25,861 nucleotides of DNA, from positions 1-25,861 of the IMG/VR virus record IMGVR_UViG_3300013131_000222. The stretch is one strand, 5' to 3'. A program made the translations under genes and the position numbers. The number at the start of each line of letters is the position of its first letter. Within the stretch, counting starts at the first letter, position 1. The DNA is from a virus. Below are positions 1-7,317 of the stretch, piece by piece. Under the pieces are notes generated by a model. The model saw only the letters and a program-made list of their open reading frames with translations. It made no database searches and was not told the origin of the DNA.

Positions 1-543
1 GGTGGCGGGGGCGGTCCGATTGAACTCGGCCTGCCACTGATAGTTGTCATCACTGAACGCACCCTCGCCTACCCCCATGCTTTTGATGCTCTTTCGTGTG
101 ACGCCCACCACGGGGCGCTCCGCGCCAGCCGCCTTGTCGATGGCCTTTGACACATCGGCCGACTTAGGAAACCCGGTTCCATAGAGCCATTGGAGCACGT
201 CCCGCATCTCGAAGCCGGCGAGTCGCAGCGCCATGCCCATCAGGTCTTGCGTGCGCGAGCCCGCGAAAACTAGCGCGTGGCCACCGGGTTTGAGCACCCG
301 CAGGACTTCGCGCCATACCTCTGGACCAGGCACCCAGGCGTCCCACGACCGGCCCATGAACCCGCGCTTGCTCGGCCGGTACTCCTCGCCCGCGCACCAC
401 GCCCGCAGGCACTCCAGCACGTCGGCCTGCGAGTGCTCCGATAGCCCGTATGGCGGGTCGGTGACCACGGCGTCGACCGACGAGTCGGCCATGCCCCGGA
501 GCGCATCGAGGCAGTCGGCGTTGATGACCACGGCGTCAGGCAT
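1..543 (-). CDS. DNA methyltransferase (DPPY class), C-terminus cut by window edge
   Basis: About 181 residues are visible, starting at an ATG (541-543) that overlaps the end of the upstream gene by 8 bases. Residues 29-32 are DPPY, the catalytic motif of amino (N6-adenine or N4-cytosine) DNA methyltransferases. It sits in the usual context after a hydrophobic strand (VDAVVTDPPYGL). Further on are LKPGGHALVFAGSRT and the segment WLYGTGFPKSADVSKAIDK, which I know from phage-encoded site-specific methyltransferases. A family member would normally have an FxGSGTT SAM-binding loop near the C-terminus; that part would lie beyond position 1. It presumably methylates phage DNA against host restriction; target base and site cannot be read. 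It is unlike the second methyltransferase at 16793-18001, which has an N-terminal ParB domain. Confidence 0.85.
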   Translation of the reverse strand, partial: MPDAVVINADCLDALRGMADSSVDAVVTDPPYGLSEHSQADVLECLRAWCAGEEYRPSKRGFMGRSWDAWVPGPEVWREVLRVLKPGGHALVFAGSRTQDLMGMALRLAGFEMRDVLQWLYGTGFPKSADVSKAIDKAAGAERPVVGVTRKSIKSMGVGEGAFSDDNYQWQAEFNRTAPAT

Positions 544-1390
544 TGAAGGCCCCCTGGCTCAAGAGCTGCTCCATGTATGCCTTCGCCTCCGGGACCAGGT
601 GGCGCGCCGTGATGCCGGGGTGTGTCCAGTTCCGGCCGCCCTCGTCTTCGCGAAACGACTCGGGGTTGTTGCTGATGGTGCGAAACGTCATGAACTGGTT
701 CTGCGTGTCCTTCTCGTAGGTCTTCTCCTCGCGAACCATGCCCGCGAAGATGTCCGTAACGTGGCGCGCGCGCAAACGCTCCGCACCGGCTGTGCCGGGG
801 GCCAACCGCCCGCCGTACTGCACCTGACCACCGCCCACCGCGCTCAGCGTCGGCGCGAGCTTGCCCGCCGCGCGCATGACCGCCCGGCCCATCGTGCGGG
901 CCGCCGTCGCCGTGAGGTCGCCACGGAACGCCTTGGAGTCGGCGCGCAGGCTGGCCTCGGTGAACTGCGACCCGGCTGGCGCCCCGTTGCGCCCGCCGGC
1001 GCCCGCGCCCATGTGCCGGAACGGGATGCTCACGTAGAGGTAGCCCGCCTTGGACACCTTCAGCCGGCGCGTGCCCGGCTTGAGGATGGTCAAGCGCAAG
1101 TCCCACGAGGACATGCCGTGCTCGACCATCCAGGGCAGAGAGCCCAGGACCTCGATGACGTACCGCTCCGCGCCCGTGGGGCCCTTCTCCAGGCGCATCG
1201 GCTGGATGGCCTTCACGTAGTCGCGGGCCGACGTGAAGAGCCGCTGCTGCGCCAGCACGACGAGGCGCGAGCGCGCGACCTGGGCGGCCTTCTTCAGGTT
1301 GAAGCTCTTCGACACGCCGGCGACACCCGCGAGCTCGGGGATGCTGGCCAACTCGGTCGGGTCGAGGTACTCAGCCACCGACGCCCCCAT
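536..1390 (-). CDS. Phage head-tail connector/completion-like protein (284 aa)
   Basis: A 284-residue protein starting at the ATG at 1388-1390 and overlapping the upstream gene by 20 bases. Near the C-terminus (about residues 235-268) it has MTFRTIS followed by NWTHPGITARHL. This W-x-HPGI-x-A-R combination I associate with phage neck or tail-completion proteins. The N-terminal third is helical and basic and contains a SKSFN segment resembling the KS motifs of the capsid module. The middle has a Gly/Ala-rich stretch (about 126-140). No enzymatic motif is visible. Its position between a Cys-rich connector-like protein and a methyltransferase supports a structural role. The specific function (neck, tail terminator or minor tail) is inference. 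Confidence 0.6.
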   Translation of the reverse strand: MGASVAEYLDPTELASIPELAGVAGVSKSFNLKKAAQVARSRLVVLAQQRLFTSARDYVKAIQPMRLEKGPTGAERYVIEVLGSLPWMVEHGMSSWDLRLTILKPGTRRLKVSKAGYLYVSIPFRHMGAGAGGRNGAPAGSQFTEASLRADSKAFRGDLTATAARTMGRAVMRAAGKLAPTLSAVGGGQVQYGGRLAPGTAGAERLRARHVTDIFAGMVREEKTYEKDTQNQFMTFRTISNNPESFREDEGGRNWTHPGITARHLVPEAKAYMEQLLSQGAFNA

Positions 1391-2291
1391 TGCCCTGGGT
1401 TGTGTCCCAGTCCAACTTGCACATGATTTCGAGCGGGAGCCGCTCGATGCGCATGTCCGGGGCCTTCTGCTTCGACTTGTCGTCGCGGATGGCGTGGTTG
1501 AAGGTCACGACCTCGTAGCGCGGGTGGTAGAGGTAGGTGATCGCGTACTGCTCGCCCACCTTCGGCGCGGTGCCGCGCTGGTCGCCCAACGTCCAGTCCA
1601 GCGAGCCGCCGATCACGACGTCACCGCCCTCCGTCGGCAGGCCGAACGCCGCGTAGGCCGACGCATCGACCACGGGGACCTTCTGGTCCTGGACGATGGC
1701 GCAGTCCAGGCCCACCGAGAGAACGTCGCCGGGCAGGCCAGCCGGGGTCATCTTCCGCAGGCGCATCACGCTCTGCCGGACGTTGCGCTTCACCAGCTCG
1801 CCGTCGGGCTTCGTGACCATCAGCTCGGTCTGGATGCTCGCGATGGGGTAGCGAGGGCGCTCGCGCACGGCGCGCCGAGTCCGCTTCTCCGAGAAGATCA
1901 TCACCGACGAGAGCAGCGTGTAGCGGTCGCGCGGGCCAGGCCGGTACTCGCTGCGCATCGTGAGGCGCGCGGTCCCGAAGCTCCAGGTCCCGAAGGCGAT
2001 CATCGTGTCCTTGTTCGACTCCAGATTGTCGTAGATGACGTTGATGACCTGACCGTCGTACCACTCGGTCCCGAGGCCCCCGCACACCGGGCACATGGCG
2101 TTGGGCTGCGCCGTCTCGGCATTGTTCCGGCATGGGCAGGCGCCGCTCTTCTCCCACAGCGTCGGGCGCCCGTGCTGGTTGAGTACCGCCTCGAAGTAGC
2201 CCGGCCGGAAGTCGATCCGCTGGTTCTCTTTGATGCGGGAAGGCGGCGCCTTCTGGACGCGGCGCACCTGGCGGTCGTCGCGCTCGCTCAT
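1371..2291 (-). CDS. Virion-associated protein with N-terminal Cys4 zinc knuckle (306 aa)
   Basis: I place the start at the ATG at 2289-2291, which overlaps the upstream stop by four bases (ATGA); the same frame stays open further upstream but there overlaps the preceding gene. Four cysteines (about C52, C54, C67, C70) lie in the pattern CPC...CPVCGGLG, a DnaJ-like zinc-knuckle layout. The rest (about 80-306) is predicted mainly beta, with phrases such as RYTLLSSVMIFSEKRTRR and YAITYLYHPRYEVV. I do not recognise a named family with certainty. Proteins with a CPVCxGxG knuckle do occur in phage connector regions, and the neighbours fit that. A role in head-tail joining or the proximal tail is inferred. 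Confidence 0.55.
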   Translation of the reverse strand: MSERDDRQVRRVQKAPPSRIKENQRIDFRPGYFEAVLNQHGRPTLWEKSGACPCRNNAETAQPNAMCPVCGGLGTEWYDGQVINVIYDNLESNKDTMIAFGTWSFGTARLTMRSEYRPGPRDRYTLLSSVMIFSEKRTRRAVRERPRYPIASIQTELMVTKPDGELVKRNVRQSVMRLRKMTPAGLPGDVLSVGLDCAIVQDQKVPVVDASAYAAFGLPTEGGDVVIGGSLDWTLGDQRGTAPKVGEQYAITYLYHPRYEVVTFNHAIRDDKSKQKAPDMRIERLPLEIMCKLDWDTTQGNGGVGG

Positions 2292-2860
2292 ACCGCATGC
2301 TCCGCTGAGAGCCGCGCCAGCGGCCCGCGATACAACACGAGTTTCGGGGAGGAATCGCACCAGACGCGAGATCCCCTCGTGGCCCCGGCGGGCCTGCGAG
2401 CCGAACGGCCAGTCGTCAACCCCAACGTTCGATACCCGGCGCGACGGAAACACGCCCCAGGCACGCTGGACGCTACCGCGGCTGGGTCAACCATCGTCTC
2501 CCAGTGCTCAGGAGCCCAACCGTATCGAGTGCGCCACTCGTCGGACGCGATGGTGTGCCACGCTCGCAGGATCTCAGACGCCGCAGGCTCGCCCTCCGCT
2601 CGCTCCGAAACGCGGAACATGGCGCAGCAGCCCGTCTTGGCAAGGGGGCGCGCGTCGCACAGCCCAATCCGCCGACGCGGCGCCAACTTGAACGCGGGCT
2701 CCCCCAATACGATGTGCCCGCGAACCCTGCCCCCGGTCCAGATAGCCCATGCGAGCTTCTTGCCAGGTGGGGCGCCACCGGAACCGGTGTAGTGCTCGCG
2801 GAACGCCGCGACAATGTCCGGGTCCCACGTAGACAGCGGGATGAAGGCGGAAACGCTCAT
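2288..2860 (-). CDS. DruA/DUF4338-like (GNAT/Mom-type) protein
   Basis: A 190-residue protein with ATGA overlaps at both ends, so it is embedded in the connector operon. The second half follows the DUF4338/DruA pattern: RYGWAPEHWETMVD (about 112-125), then PGACFRRAGY and GLTTGRSARR (134-156), then SSPKLVLYRGPL (171-181). The N-terminal half has HYTGSGGAPPGKKLAW (23-38) and a G-x-I-x-L-G strand, as in the N-terminal part of that family. DruA belongs to the Druantia anti-phage system, and I understand the domain to be distantly related to GNAT-type folds such as the Mu DNA-modification protein Mom. A phage copy could modify DNA or nucleotides or counter a host system; neither can be read from sequence. 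No other Druantia component is present. Confidence 0.6.
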   Translation of the reverse strand: MSVSAFIPLSTWDPDIVAAFREHYTGSGGAPPGKKLAWAIWTGGRVRGHIVLGEPAFKLAPRRRIGLCDARPLAKTGCCAMFRVSERAEGEPAASEILRAWHTIASDEWRTRYGWAPEHWETMVDPAAVASSVPGACFRRAGYRTLGLTTGRSARRPAGATRGSRVWCDSSPKLVLYRGPLARLSAEHAV

Positions 2861-3921
2861 ACGACGTGCAGGCTCGGGCCGTGGTAGGCGTTGCGGATGG
2901 CCGGGAGCAGCCGCTTGATCTCTTTGTCGTACTGGATGAGCCGCGAGCCGTAGCCGGCGTTCGTCGCGGAGCTCGTCGTCGAGATGCTCTGCGACAGCCC
3001 GCCCATCGAGAGCGAGTAGGAGGCCACGCCCGCGCCGCCGAGCAGGTCGCCGGCCGGATTCAGGATGCTGAAGTTGGCCAGCAGCGAGACCAGGTGCTTG
3101 ATGTCGGCGGGCACCTGCCCCGCGGCGAAGCCCGCCCGGTACTCGATGTGGAAGAGGCCCGGAAAGAGCTGCGAGCCACGCCCGTGGATGAGCGGGATGC
3201 GCTGCCCGATGTAGTAGGCCAGCGAGCCCACCGCGGGGACAAGCTCGATGCGCGCGGCCTCGGGGATCGTGAGTTGCACCCAGTCGAGCGGGAAGTCGAT
3301 GATGGGCGTGTCGTTGCCGGGGTAGAGCGCCTTCACCGAGACGATCTCGCGCACCGGCCGGCGGTCGAGCTTCAGTGTCGCGAACTGCGCGTAGTCGGGC
3401 AGGTGGTAGTCGTGGCGCTCGGGCTTCGGCGACAGGATGTCCACGGGCGCGATGTTGATGTCGAGCACGCGCTCGGCCGCCGCCGTGGCCTGTCTGATGG
3501 CCGTGACGAACATGCCGTCCGGGTACGGGACGCCGTTGTCGTCGGTGAGGTCGAGACCGTAGAGGTAGTCCCGGATCAGCTCCTCGCGGGACGTGATGAG
3601 GTCGGGGACGGCTGCCTGGGCCGCGACCTCGATGCGGAACTGCCGGACGATCTCGGCCTGCCCCTCGAAGGGGGTCAGCGTCCAGCGGTCGTAGAAGGTC
3701 TCGGCCTCGGCGAACGGCCCGACGAGGACCTGGTACTCGCCCTGCTCGATGCGGTTGATGTCGCGGGCGCCGACGGTGAGCACGACCTCGCCCGTGCGGG
3801 CCCGGACGATCTGGACGCGGCGCAGCTCGTAGGGGTCGAACGCCTGGCCGTTGTCCATCGTCCAGGTGGCGCGCAGGTCGATGACCTGACCCACGACCGC
3901 TGCATCTCGACGCACCGACAT
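2857..3921 (-). CDS. Head-tail connector/adaptor-like structural protein (354 aa)
   Basis: The ATG at 3919-3921 is preceded by a strong Shine-Dalgarno (GGAGGG, four bases upstream). The first 100 residues look like a beta domain (QVIDLRATWTMDNGQAFDPYEL...QIVRARTGEVVLTV). From about residue 105 an alpha/beta region follows with DLITSREELIRDYLYGLDL, then NIAPVDILSPKPERHDY, and a helical C-terminus ending in KEIKRLLPAIRNAYHG. A helix-rich region plus a strand dealing with 'LYPG...IIDFPLDW' is typical of gp6/adaptor-like connectors. The neighbours are small virion-like genes. The N-terminal beta part may be a fused decoration or Ig-like domain. The connector role is inferred from layout and position, without a diagnostic motif. 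Confidence 0.55.
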   Translation of the reverse strand: MSVRRDAAVVGQVIDLRATWTMDNGQAFDPYELRRVQIVRARTGEVVLTVGARDINRIEQGEYQVLVGPFAEAETFYDRWTLTPFEGQAEIVRQFRIEVAAQAAVPDLITSREELIRDYLYGLDLTDDNGVPYPDGMFVTAIRQATAAAERVLDINIAPVDILSPKPERHDYHLPDYAQFATLKLDRRPVREIVSVKALYPGNDTPIIDFPLDWVQLTIPEAARIELVPAVGSLAYYIGQRIPLIHGRGSQLFPGLFHIEYRAGFAAGQVPADIKHLVSLLANFSILNPAGDLLGGAGVASYSLSMGGLSQSISTTSSATNAGYGSRLIQYDKEIKRLLPAIRNAYHGPSLHVV

Positions 3922-3930
3922 CGCGCCCTC

Positions 3931-4308
3931 CTACGCCGGCAGGCCGGTGACGCCGCCGCCCAGGAGCAGCGACAGATCCGTGAGGTCGGAGACGGCGACC
4001 TGCACCGTCTCGCTCCAGTCGCTCGACGTGTCGTCGTGGCGCACGACGACGTAGTGAACCCTCGCCACGAGCGGCGTGAACGTCACGCTGTACTCGCCGT
4101 TGCCGAGCTCGGCGACGGTGGCCTCGATGCGTTGCCACGCCGGCAGCCCGCCATCCGACGAGTCGGCCAGGACGCGCTCGCCCGTGCCGTCGTCGATCCA
4201 CAGCTCGACGGCGAAGCCCGCGAGATCCGCGCCCTCGATGCGGGTGTAGCCGTCGGAGTCGATGAGCCCGAGCTGGAGGATGACCGGCTTGTTGAGCTTG
4301 CCCTGCAT
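3931..4308 (-). CDS. Small beta-rich virion-associated protein (125 aa)
   Basis: The ATG at 4306-4308 shares one base with the upstream stop (TGATG). The protein is short and appears almost all beta: KPVILQLGLIDSDGYTR, then FAVELWIDDGTGERVL, then NGEYSVTFTPLVARVHYVVVRHDD. This alternation, with D-x-x-x-T-R-I-E-G and G-E-Y-x-V-x-F segments, suggests an Ig-like or tail-tube/decoration sandwich. The end of the neighbouring 354-residue protein's N-terminal domain (GEVVLTVGARDINRIEQGEYQV) has a similar GEY strand, so the two may carry related domains. No catalytic residues are visible. Function unknown beyond a likely structural role. Confidence 0.6.
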   Translation of the reverse strand: MQGKLNKPVILQLGLIDSDGYTRIEGADLAGFAVELWIDDGTGERVLADSSDGGLPAWQRIEATVAELGNGEYSVTFTPLVARVHYVVVRHDDTSSDWSETVQVAVSDLTDLSLLLGGGVTGLPA

Positions 4309-4634
4309 CACCCCTCCGGATCGGGCGCGGGGGCGTGGACCCGCTGCGGGAACGGCCGGACGTTGGCCGGCAGGTCCTCGACGTTGACCGCCTCCGCGCC
4401 GTCCTCGACGCCCAGGTGCTCGAGCGCCTTCCCGAAGACGCTGTGCATGCGGCGCAGCAGCTCGGGCGACATGACGAGTTGCGCCACGGGCCGGATCTGG
4501 CCGGGGGCGCCGGGGTGGTCCACCTCGAAGAAGACCATCACCTCGTCGCGCCCACGCGCGGCCGAGACGGCGAAGCTGTTCGTGTAGCGCAAGAGCTCGG
4601 GGATGATCGGGCGGGGGCCCGTGGCCTGGCTCAT
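4308..4634 (-). CDS. Unknown small phage protein (108 aa)
   Basis: The ATG at 4632-4634 overlaps the preceding stop by four bases (ATGA). The sequence contains ELLRYTNSFAVSAARGRDEVMVFFEVD, then RPVAQLVMSPELLRRMHSVFGKALEHLG, and a Pro-rich end. The middle section (hydrophobic strand, 'VAQLVMSPELLRRM' and an amphipathic helix) resembles small bacterial and phage proteins with a V-x-x-V-x-(M/L)-(S/T)-P-x-x-A/L-K pattern, usually of unknown function. I cannot assign a role. Tight coupling to both neighbours indicates co-expression with the connector genes. Confidence 0.55.
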   Translation of the reverse strand: MSQATGPRPIIPELLRYTNSFAVSAARGRDEVMVFFEVDHPGAPGQIRPVAQLVMSPELLRRMHSVFGKALEHLGVEDGAEAVNVEDLPANVRPFPQRVHAPAPDPEG

Positions 4635-4966
4635 GGTGTCGCCGCACCGTTCAGGTGGACCTGCGTCGATGCCTTGGAGACGGCCTTCTCGACGCTCTCC
4701 GACGCCACCGCGCGCACGAACGCGGGTATGAACTTGGCCGGGTCTTCCTCGGCGATCTTGGCCAGCCGCGTGGCCTCCGCCTGGGTGATCGTCCTGTTGA
4801 CCGGGATGTCCACCGTGACGCTCACCGACGAGAGCATCGTGCGCACGAGTTGGGCGGCCATCTGCATGTCGAAGACGCCGTGCGCGGCGAGCGCCTCGGT
4901 TCGGTCGCGCAGGTCGAGCAGCGTCGCGAGGTCGATCTTGGCTGTGATCTTCGTGCGTCGAGCCAT
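4631..4966 (-). CDS. Unknown small basic phage protein (111 aa)
   Basis: It begins at the ATG at 4964-4966, just after the terminator-like hairpin at 5003-5039, so it is the first gene of the last transcription segment. It has a basic N-terminus (MARRTKITAKID), then helices 15-50 (LLDLRDRTEALAAHGVFDMQMAAQLVRTMLSSV) and a second helical part (TQAEATRLAKIAEEDPAKFIPAFVRAVASESVEKAVSKAS). No zinc ligands or catalytic motif are visible. The RBS upstream of the start is weak. It may be a small structural or regulatory protein; I do not recognise a family. Confidence 0.55.
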   Translation of the reverse strand: MARRTKITAKIDLATLLDLRDRTEALAAHGVFDMQMAAQLVRTMLSSVSVTVDIPVNRTITQAEATRLAKIAEEDPAKFIPAFVRAVASESVEKAVSKASTQVHLNGAATP

Positions 4967-5002
4967 CGCGCTCGATGGTATGCGACACACCCGCGGACCT
5001 GA

Positions 5003-5039
5003 AAGAGAAACCGCGCCGGAGGTTGGCCCCCGGCGCGGT
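5003..5039 (-). terminator. Rho-independent-type terminator after the fibre gene
   Basis: A perfect 10-bp stem (5010-5019 with 5030-5039) encloses a 10-base loop. Read on the minus strand, the hairpin is followed by the T-rich run TTTCTCTTTC. It lies 31 bases past the stop of the 715-residue fibre gene and upstream of the next start at 4966, where a terminator would be expected. Confidence 0.75.
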
Positions 5040-5070
5040 CCAGTCGGTCCGCGATGTCCGTCAGACCCGG

Positions 5071-7218
5071 TTACGGGTTGGAGACGGTGTCCTTGGTCAA
5101 GTCGAGCAGGATGCGGGCGGTGGTCGTGCCGTTGCCGGCCGCCGTGATTACCCGGCCGATCTCGCGAACGTCGGTGCCCGAGGCGGAGGGCGCGGTCGTG
5201 GTGCCGCCCGACGCGGCGTTGTTCACGAACACCCGGTCGCCCGCGGCCCAAACCTCGCCCGAGGGCTTCTTGATGGTCACGGGCCCGTGGGTCACGAGGC
5301 CCGTGCCGTTGTAGACGCCCTCGATGAGGTCGCAGTGCCCGCCGCTGGCCGCGGTCGCCTCGGCCAGGGTGTCGTTCGCGCTGATGTAGGCGAACTCGCC
5401 CGAGGCCAACCCGCCGTCGATGGTGAACCCGTCGAAGCAGAAGTCCGCCGCGAAGCTGAACTTCACCGTGGCGTTGATGTCGATGAGGCCCGTGCCGGCG
5501 TTGAACACCAGCCCGGCGGCGCCGTTCGTGCTGCCGAGGGTCAGCGCGCGCTCGCCGTCGGTGCCGATGTTGATGGCCTGATCGATGTCATCGGCGCCGA
5601 TGCTGATCGCGCCGCCGCTGGACTCGACCGCGATGGACCCGCTGGCATCGAGCTGCACGGCCCCGGCGACGTTGAAGTCCAGGAACGACCCGGTGTTGTT
5701 CCAGCTCAGGTCGACATCGTTGCCGGTGCCGAGCACCAGAGCCTTGTCGTCCACGAGCTTGACTGCCGCCGAGAAGAGCCACGTCCCGTAATCGGCCCGG
5801 TTGCTGCCGCCCAGGGTGCCCGCGACGTAGGTCAGCGTGCCGGTGTCCTTGTTGCTGCCGTCGTCGCTGACGAGGACGAGTGCGGCGTCCTCGTCGGCCG
5901 AGCCGCCGCCATCGCTGTTCACCGTCCAGGACAGGTTCGTCGTACCGGCCTGCGCGGGGTCACCGCCGAGCGTCACCCAGGCCGAGCCGTTGTAGACCTG
6001 GACCTCGGAGTCGGTGGTGTTCCAGACGAGGCAACCGGCCGCCACGGCCGCGAGCGCGCCCTGCTCGGTGTCGTTCTGGTTGGGCAGCCGGGCCGCGATC
6101 GTGGCGCTGCCGAGCTGGACGTAACCGTTCGCGTCCAGGCTCGTGACCCGGTCCACGTACAGGTCGCGCCAAGCCACCGTGCTCGAGCCCAGGTCCTTGC
6201 TGGAATCGGAACTCGCGATGATCGGCTGGTAGCTCGTGATGGAGGTGCCGGCGATGTCGAGGCCGTTCGCGGAACCTCCGTTGTTGGTGCGCAGGCTCAG
6301 GCCGCCCGCGCCCATGCCGCCGGAGACGATGAGGTCGCCGCCGCTGGACTTGACGACGTTGTTCGCGGCGGTCCCGCTGTTCAGGATGATGCCGTTCGTG
6401 CTGTAGATGCCGTCGTCGGCGCGCAGCGTGCCCGCGGTGAAGTCGACGTGGTCGAGGATCGCGTTGTTCGCCGCGCTCCCCGCCAGCCGGGCCATGACGA
6501 AGCGGTTGTCCGTCTCGTTCCAGATGAGCCCCTGGAACGGGGTGTAGATGGACAGCGCCGCGTTGCTGGCCGGCTGGACCGACCAGGCCGAGGCCACCGT
6601 GGCGATCTTGGTGGTGCCGTTGTAGGCGGTGATCTTGCGGACGTTGTTGTCCACGGCCGTCTTGATCCACATGCCGACGTAGTAGTCGTCCGTGGCCGAG
6701 GCGCCGGTGTTCAGGTAGACCTGCACGTTGGTCATGCCGGTCTGATCGCCGATGTCCGCAATGGTCACAACGAGGCAGGCCGAGTCGTCCACGACGTCGC
6801 CCGTGCCGGTCTGGTTCGCGGCCTGATACCGCTCGGAGGCGTAACCCGCGTTCTTCGAGGCGGCGGGGCCGCTGTTCACGAAGATCACGTTGTCGGCGAT
6901 GGTGATCTCGGTGCTGCTCACCGTGGTCGTGGTGCCGTTCACCGTGACGTTGCCGGTCACGACGAGGTTTCCGGCGATGGTCGTGTCCTGGCCGGACACG
7001 CCGATGCTGACCGAGCCGTCGTCGTTGAAGACCGCGAGGTCGTCGTCGGTCGAACTCTTCAGGTTCAGCGCGCCGTTGCCGCCCGTGTAGAGCTGGCGGA
7101 CCTGCGCCTGGTAGAAGCGGCCGACGTTGGATGTGGCGGAGTCATCGACCGCGATGCGCTTCGTCTTGTTGGCGGAGGTGTCCCAATACTGGAACGAGAG
7201 ACCCGTGCCGAGTGCCAT
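5071..7218 (-). CDS. Tail fibre / receptor-binding protein (715 aa)
   Basis: A 715-residue, Gly/Ser/Thr/Asn-rich protein of repeating beta segments. Residues 83-117 (NLVVTGNVTVNGTTTTVSST then ITIADNVIFVNSG) are the motif common in T4-like long-tail-fibre proteins and their relatives. Residues 339-372 (SSKDLGSSTVAWRDLYVDRV) are another fibre signature. Residues 374-415 end in VYNGSAWVTLG, a cap also seen in two smaller proteins here. Residues 177-225 share a beta module with the protein at 10806-11549. The C-terminal 120 residues (GEVWAAGDRVFVNN...VREIGRVITAAG) resemble DUF2190-like decoration domains. The ATG at 7216-7218 has GGAGA six bases upstream, inside a palindrome. The likely role is host recognition; trimerisation is inferred from the family. 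Confidence 0.85.
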   Translation of the reverse strand: MALGTGLSFQYWDTSANKTKRIAVDDSATSNVGRFYQAQVRQLYTGGNGALNLKSSTDDDLAVFNDDGSVSIGVSGQDTTIAGNLVVTGNVTVNGTTTTVSSTEITIADNVIFVNSGPAASKNAGYASERYQAANQTGTGDVVDDSACLVVTIADIGDQTGMTNVQVYLNTGASATDDYYVGMWIKTAVDNNVRKITAYNGTTKIATVASAWSVQPASNAALSIYTPFQGLIWNETDNRFVMARLAGSAANNAILDHVDFTAGTLRADDGIYSTNGIILNSGTAANNVVKSSGGDLIVSGGMGAGGLSLRTNNGGSANGLDIAGTSITSYQPIIASSDSSKDLGSSTVAWRDLYVDRVTSLDANGYVQLGSATIAARLPNQNDTEQGALAAVAAGCLVWNTTDSEVQVYNGSAWVTLGGDPAQAGTTNLSWTVNSDGGGSADEDAALVLVSDDGSNKDTGTLTYVAGTLGGSNRADYGTWLFSAAVKLVDDKALVLGTGNDVDLSWNNTGSFLDFNVAGAVQLDASGSIAVESSGGAISIGADDIDQAINIGTDGERALTLGSTNGAAGLVFNAGTGLIDINATVKFSFAADFCFDGFTIDGGLASGEFAYISANDTLAEATAASGGHCDLIEGVYNGTGLVTHGPVTIKKPSGEVWAAGDRVFVNNAASGGTTTAPSASGTDVREIGRVITAAGNGTTTARILLDLTKDTVSNP

Positions 7219-7223
7219 GTTGA

Positions 7224-7235
7224 TTCTCCGGAGAA
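7224..7235. promoter_or_regulatory. 12-bp palindrome covering the fibre gene's ribosome binding site
   Basis: TTCTCCGGAGAA is a perfect inverted repeat. Read on the minus strand its second half contains GGAGA, the likely Shine-Dalgarno, six bases before the fibre ATG. It could be a protein-binding site; as a hairpin it has no spare loop bases, so RNA sequestration would be limited. The surrounding gap (7219-7317) also contains a weaker inverted repeat (CGCTC...GAGCG, about 7289-7306). Confidence 0.45.
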
Positions 7236-7317
7236 GTGAGGGGGTACTGACGTCTTCTGCTGGAGCTGGGCTGCGGCTGTGCTGGGTCGCTCGTTCAGAG
7301 AGCGCGGGGATACCGTA

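Noticed and set aside
2288-2860. Complete Druantia defence system
   Set aside because: Only one DruA-like protein is visible; no helicase (DruE-like) or other partners occur in the window.
2288-4201. 637-codon minus-strand frame that joins the DruA-like gene to upstream sequence
   Set aside because: Upstream of 2860 it runs antisense-frame to the well-supported 354-residue gene; the Arg/Pro/His-rich N-terminal part is not protein-like. Only 2288-2860 is kept.
4975-7239. Long plus-strand open frame (754 codons) opposite the fibre gene
   Set aside because: It is an antisense shadow caused by high GC; the translation is Val/Asp/Gly/Arg-repetitive without domains, whereas the minus strand gives a clear fibre protein.
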